From Tupaia tana (taxonomy: Eukaryota; Chordata; Mammalia; Scandentia; Tupaiidae), in assembly GCA_026018925.1 (NCBI GenBank), contig JAKSZU010000011.1, forward strand, positions 11,419,485-11,483,484: a stretch of 64,000 nucleotides of DNA, written 5' to 3'. The stretch's first letter is position 1. Each line of letters opens with the position of its first letter. The position numbers were made by a program, and so were the translations under genes. Of the stretch, positions 61,062 through 64,000 are shown in pieces. The notes beneath the pieces are model-generated. The model was given only the letters and a program-made list of their open reading frames with translations, searched no databases and had not been told where the DNA came from.

Positions 61062-61295
61062 GAAGGTTCATTTATTTCTTCTGTGAGCAAGAGAGAGGCA
61101 GCAAGACAGATACAGCACCCCCAACAAGGCCTGATGCCGCAGTCTGCCTGCCATGTCACCCAGCCCCGGGTCATGGGCACGCTTGTATCCGCTGTATTCA
61201 GGAAGGTCGCAGGATGCAGATCCCGAGCCGTCCCACAGGGGTCAGTCTTAGAGTGCCGCATCTTACTACTACAGCACCATCTCGTGCCCCTGTAC
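61062..61295 (-). mobile_element. Old SINE, antisense
   Basis: 'aggttcatttatttcttctgtgagcaagagagaggcagc' lead, 'acagcacccccaacaagg' middle (the same 'caccccaac' block as in the old copies at 11996 and 14085), head diverged. Confidence 0.5.
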
Positions 61296-61829
61296 TTTCT
61301 GCTTTTATAATGGCTTGTACTCGCCGTAATTATTCAGACGTGATTCATGTCACAGCGTATATTACAGTTCCTTCGTTTTTATTGCTGAGTAAGCAGTCCA
61401 TTAATGGAAACTTGGAATTTTCTACTTTATTGCTATTACAGATAAAGCTGCAAAAATCATTTATGTACCTTTTTGTGTCCATAGGGACAGATGAAAACTC
61501 TTCTAAAAATTATGTATTTTGAAAAGCTATGCATGAGTTCCACAGTTTTTTGCACCAGAGTACATCTGTACTTTAATTCCACTTTTCCATAAGATTTTTT
61601 AAAGTCCCTTCATATACTTCCATTTCTCTAAAGTAAATGCCTAGGACTGGAGTGGCTGTATCATATGTAGGTCTGTGTTTAACTTTTCAAGAAAGCGACA
61701 AACTGTTTTCCAAAATATGGTTCATTTTTGCATTCCTACCAGTAGATATGAGAGTTCAGCTCCTCCACACCCTCACCACACCTGGTATGTTCAGTCTGTT
61801 ATTTTTGGTAAAGATGCTTGATAGGATTT

Positions 61830-61990
61830 TTAAATTTTTATTTATTTAACTTTTTATTTTATTTTTTACTTATTTAGGTATTTATTTTAATTTGACCAGA
61901 GAGGGACAGGGAGAAAGCAAAATGCCAAATCTGGGACTTGAACCACGGTCGGCCACGTGGGAGTCCAGCACCCTTAGCCACTGGCCCCAG
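61830..61990 (-). mobile_element. Short-form tRNA-derived SINE
   Basis: 'tttaatttgaccagagagggacaggg' to 'cacccttagccactggccccagg'. Confidence 0.85.
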
Positions 61991-62361
61991 GTCAGTCTTT
62001 AATGTCTACTAGTCTAATATGTGTTCCATGATAACTCACTGAGGTATTAACATGCATTTCCCAAATGCTTGTTAATTTCAGGGTCTTTTTATGCTTTTAT
62101 TTGCTATCTATATTGACTTTGAAGTGTCTGTTCACATCTTTTGCTCATTTTATATGGAGTTGTTTGATTTTATATGTACGTATATATTTTCTGGATACAG
62201 ATCAGATACATAAATTGTAAATACGTTCTGCCAGCTTGTGGCTTGTCATTTCGGTTCTTTATAGTGCCTTTTGAATTAGTTTTCAGTTTCAATGAGGTCC
62301 AAATTTATCAGTGCGTTGTTTTATATATAGTGCTTAGGCTTTGTGTGTAAGAGATCTTTAC

Positions 62362-62603
62362 CTGGACCAGCTCCACAATGCAGTGGTGACACGCTGCTGC
62401 AAGAGAAGCCAGGGCCAAATGGTGACCATGGTTCCGATTCCTAGCTCAGTCATCCTGAAACATGTCAGGCTGCTCACAAGCACCCAGCTGGAGGACTAGG
62501 AGAAGGGCATGGCAGCGGGACCTGACCTGTAGAGGGCACTCCCCTCTCTCTCGCTTGCTCTCTTTCTCTCCCATGTACTATGTCATAAATTAAAAAAAAA
62601 AAA
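62362..62603 (+). mobile_element. Old tRNA-derived SINE
   Basis: 'gaccagctccacaatgcagtgg' head, 'catggttccgattcctag' B-box region, A-tail at 62590. Confidence 0.55.
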
Positions 62604-62628
62604 GCAGTTCTTAAAAAACTTAAAAACT

Positions 62629-62880
62629 GGGGACCAGCAGGTGGTGTGTGGTTAAGGCACTGAATCCCACCTGGCTGACTCTGTGGTTCAAGTCCCAGAC
62701 CCAGTGGCTTGAAAAACATACCGGGCCTGTGTGCATGCATGCCCAAAATTGTGAGAGGAAAATGAAGAAGAAGGGATTGTGGTGTGGCCATCCCCCTCCC
62801 ATGGGGTGACTTCTCACTTTCCCTCTCTTTGTCTCTCTGACGTAAGCATGTGCCCTATAGCAGAAGTATTTTTTTTTTAA
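62629..62880 (+). mobile_element. tRNA-derived SINE
   Basis: Sense copy 'ggggaccagcaggtggtgtgtgg' to 'catgtgccctatagcagaagt'. Confidence 0.88.
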
Positions 62881-63860
62881 TACAGAAGTAAATCTTTGCC
62901 CAATATAAGGTTACTAAGGTTTCTTTTTTCTTCTTGAGGTTTAAGAGTTTTTATTGTCTTTATTTAAACAGAATTTATATTCACAGTTTACAGGTTTGTC
63001 AGAAATTTGGTCAGTAGCATAGTTATTTCCTAAAGCAATAAAAACTCAATATTTATGAATTCATTGGTAATACATGACCTCCTATGTTACTATATGTTAT
63101 ACTGGCAATTAACTTTTATTACACATTAATCAGATGTAATATTTCCGAACAAGTAGACACCTGAGTTGCTGTACTCACCTGGAATACCAAAGAAAACCTT
63201 ATGGTAATTTTCTTCAACAGCACATGCATATCGTAATTGATGTAATCAATACTAATTGCATTTGGGGTTGATTTTCAAAAATTAAAGTTGGTATTTAAAA
63301 CAATATTGTTATTTCAGCAATTCAATTTTTTTAAAAAGTTTGGATGTGCTGCTAACTCAGGCTTCATTCACCATTTTCTTCATTTATGAGTAGAATGGAA
63401 AAGAAAGTAGAATGGAAAAGCCAGCCTGCCTTTTCAGAACCTGAAGAGTTTCTCAGTTTAGAATTAATTAGTCCAAGAAAAGAAAATAGGCCTTATATCT
63501 TTGGAAGAAGGAACTGCTGTCAGTTGTTGGGCTATCATTTCAATAGGCTAATGAATCCAGTTGCTCTAAGTTAACTTCTGCCAGCTCATTTTAAAAGCCG
63601 AACAGCACATGCAGAGTATGAATGACTTACCCTTATTCTTGAACTTTGCTATAATTGCTGTTTTGGCATAATTAGTTCATCGTCCAGCCCTTTATTGGAG
63701 GTTAAGAGTAGAACTTGATACTGGTATTGAGATTATTTGCTGGAAAATAAGATTCAGGTGTTTTGACCTGGTATGAACCTGGATAGAAGCTGGAGTACCC
63801 AATTCAGGACAGTTTTTCTAAACCTCACTGTATCTCAGAACTGCATTTGTGTGTGTGTGT
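62881..63860 (+). other. SCO1 intron 4 DNA
   Basis: Searched by eye for SCO1 exon 5 (EFSPKLVGLTG-like coding) and not found. AT-rich, no repeat named. Confidence 0.5.
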
Positions 63861-63866
63861 GTGGTT

Positions 63867-64000
63867 TTTTTTTTAATTTTTTGCTATAGGGCACCTGTTT
63901 TTACCAGAGAGAAACAGAGAATGATAGAGAAAGTGAGAAATCACCCCGAGGGGGGATGGCCATGCCACAGTCTCTTCTCCTCTAGTCTCTTCTCAGGGAT
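63867..64000 (-). mobile_element. tRNA-derived SINE, cut by window end
   Basis: Antisense start: T-run, 'tttgctatagggcacctg', '...gagaaatcaccccgaggggggatggcc', 'ctcttctcaggg'. The head lies beyond the window. Confidence 0.88.

Larger units (their letters stand above)
60780..62365 (-). mobile_element. Old L1 (L1M-type) 3' part
   Basis: Reverse L1M order: 'caaccactgaactgctctccctcatagatt', 'tatgtaaatagaattacat', 'ttattgctgagtaagcagtcc', 'aatgcctaggactggagtggctgtatcatatg', 'aaactgttttccaaaatatgg', 'tttctggatacagatcagatac'. SINEs at 61062-61295 and 61830-61990 interrupt it. Confidence 0.8.

Noticed and set aside
62881-63860. SCO1 exon 5 within the window
   Set aside because: No sequence resembling the EFSPKLVGL region behind a splice acceptor; the gene must continue past 64000.

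Overview
The window is nuclear DNA of a placental mammal. It holds three recognisable protein genes with consensus splice sites, two CpG-island promoters and a dense field of retroposons. The gene order TMEM220 (+), ADPRM (-), SCO1 (+, cut by the window end) is, as I recall it, the order at human chromosome 17p13.1, here in the opposite orientation.

The commonest repeat is a tRNA-derived SINE: about 55 copies on both strands, with RNA polymerase III A and B boxes, a pyrimidine-rich 3' half and an A-rich tail. I see no primate Alu dimers, rodent B1/B2, rabbit C, carnivore or ungulate SINEs. There are two old 7SL-RNA-derived pieces (about 27840 and 38545-38778), a class known only from Euarchontoglires. 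A colugo (Dermoptera, CYN-type SINEs) is therefore my best guess, with tree shrew as the alternative. This is inference from memory of the families.

Layout: 1-10600 is intergenic, made of MaLR LTR fossils, L2, MIR and many SINEs. At 10640-11085 lies the TMEM220 CpG island. TMEM220 runs in six coding exons from 10903 to 27054 (167 residues). From 27055 to 39423 the tail-to-tail intergenic space holds a large minus-strand L1, an HMGB3 processed pseudogene, a hAT element, an L2 and a MaLR LTR. ADPRM runs on the minus strand from 45404 to 39424 in three coding exons (342 residues). Its 5' noncoding exon is not resolved but probably lies near 55.5 kb. From 55230 to 56060 a CpG island with a cluster of ETS/GABP sites looks like the shared head-to-head promoter of ADPRM and SCO1. 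SCO1 coding exons 1-4 lie at 55718-60521; the remaining C-terminal exons are beyond the window.

The genes have separate jobs: TMEM220 is a small membrane protein, ADPRM a manganese-dependent ADP-ribose/CDP-alcohol pyrophosphatase, and SCO1 a mitochondrial inner-membrane copper chaperone for cytochrome c oxidase. I found no unknown multi-gene system. The best leads are an antisense SINE sitting directly on the SCO1 exon 3 splice acceptor, pairs of SINEs at one target site, tail-only insertions, and the two architectures of the lineage SINE.
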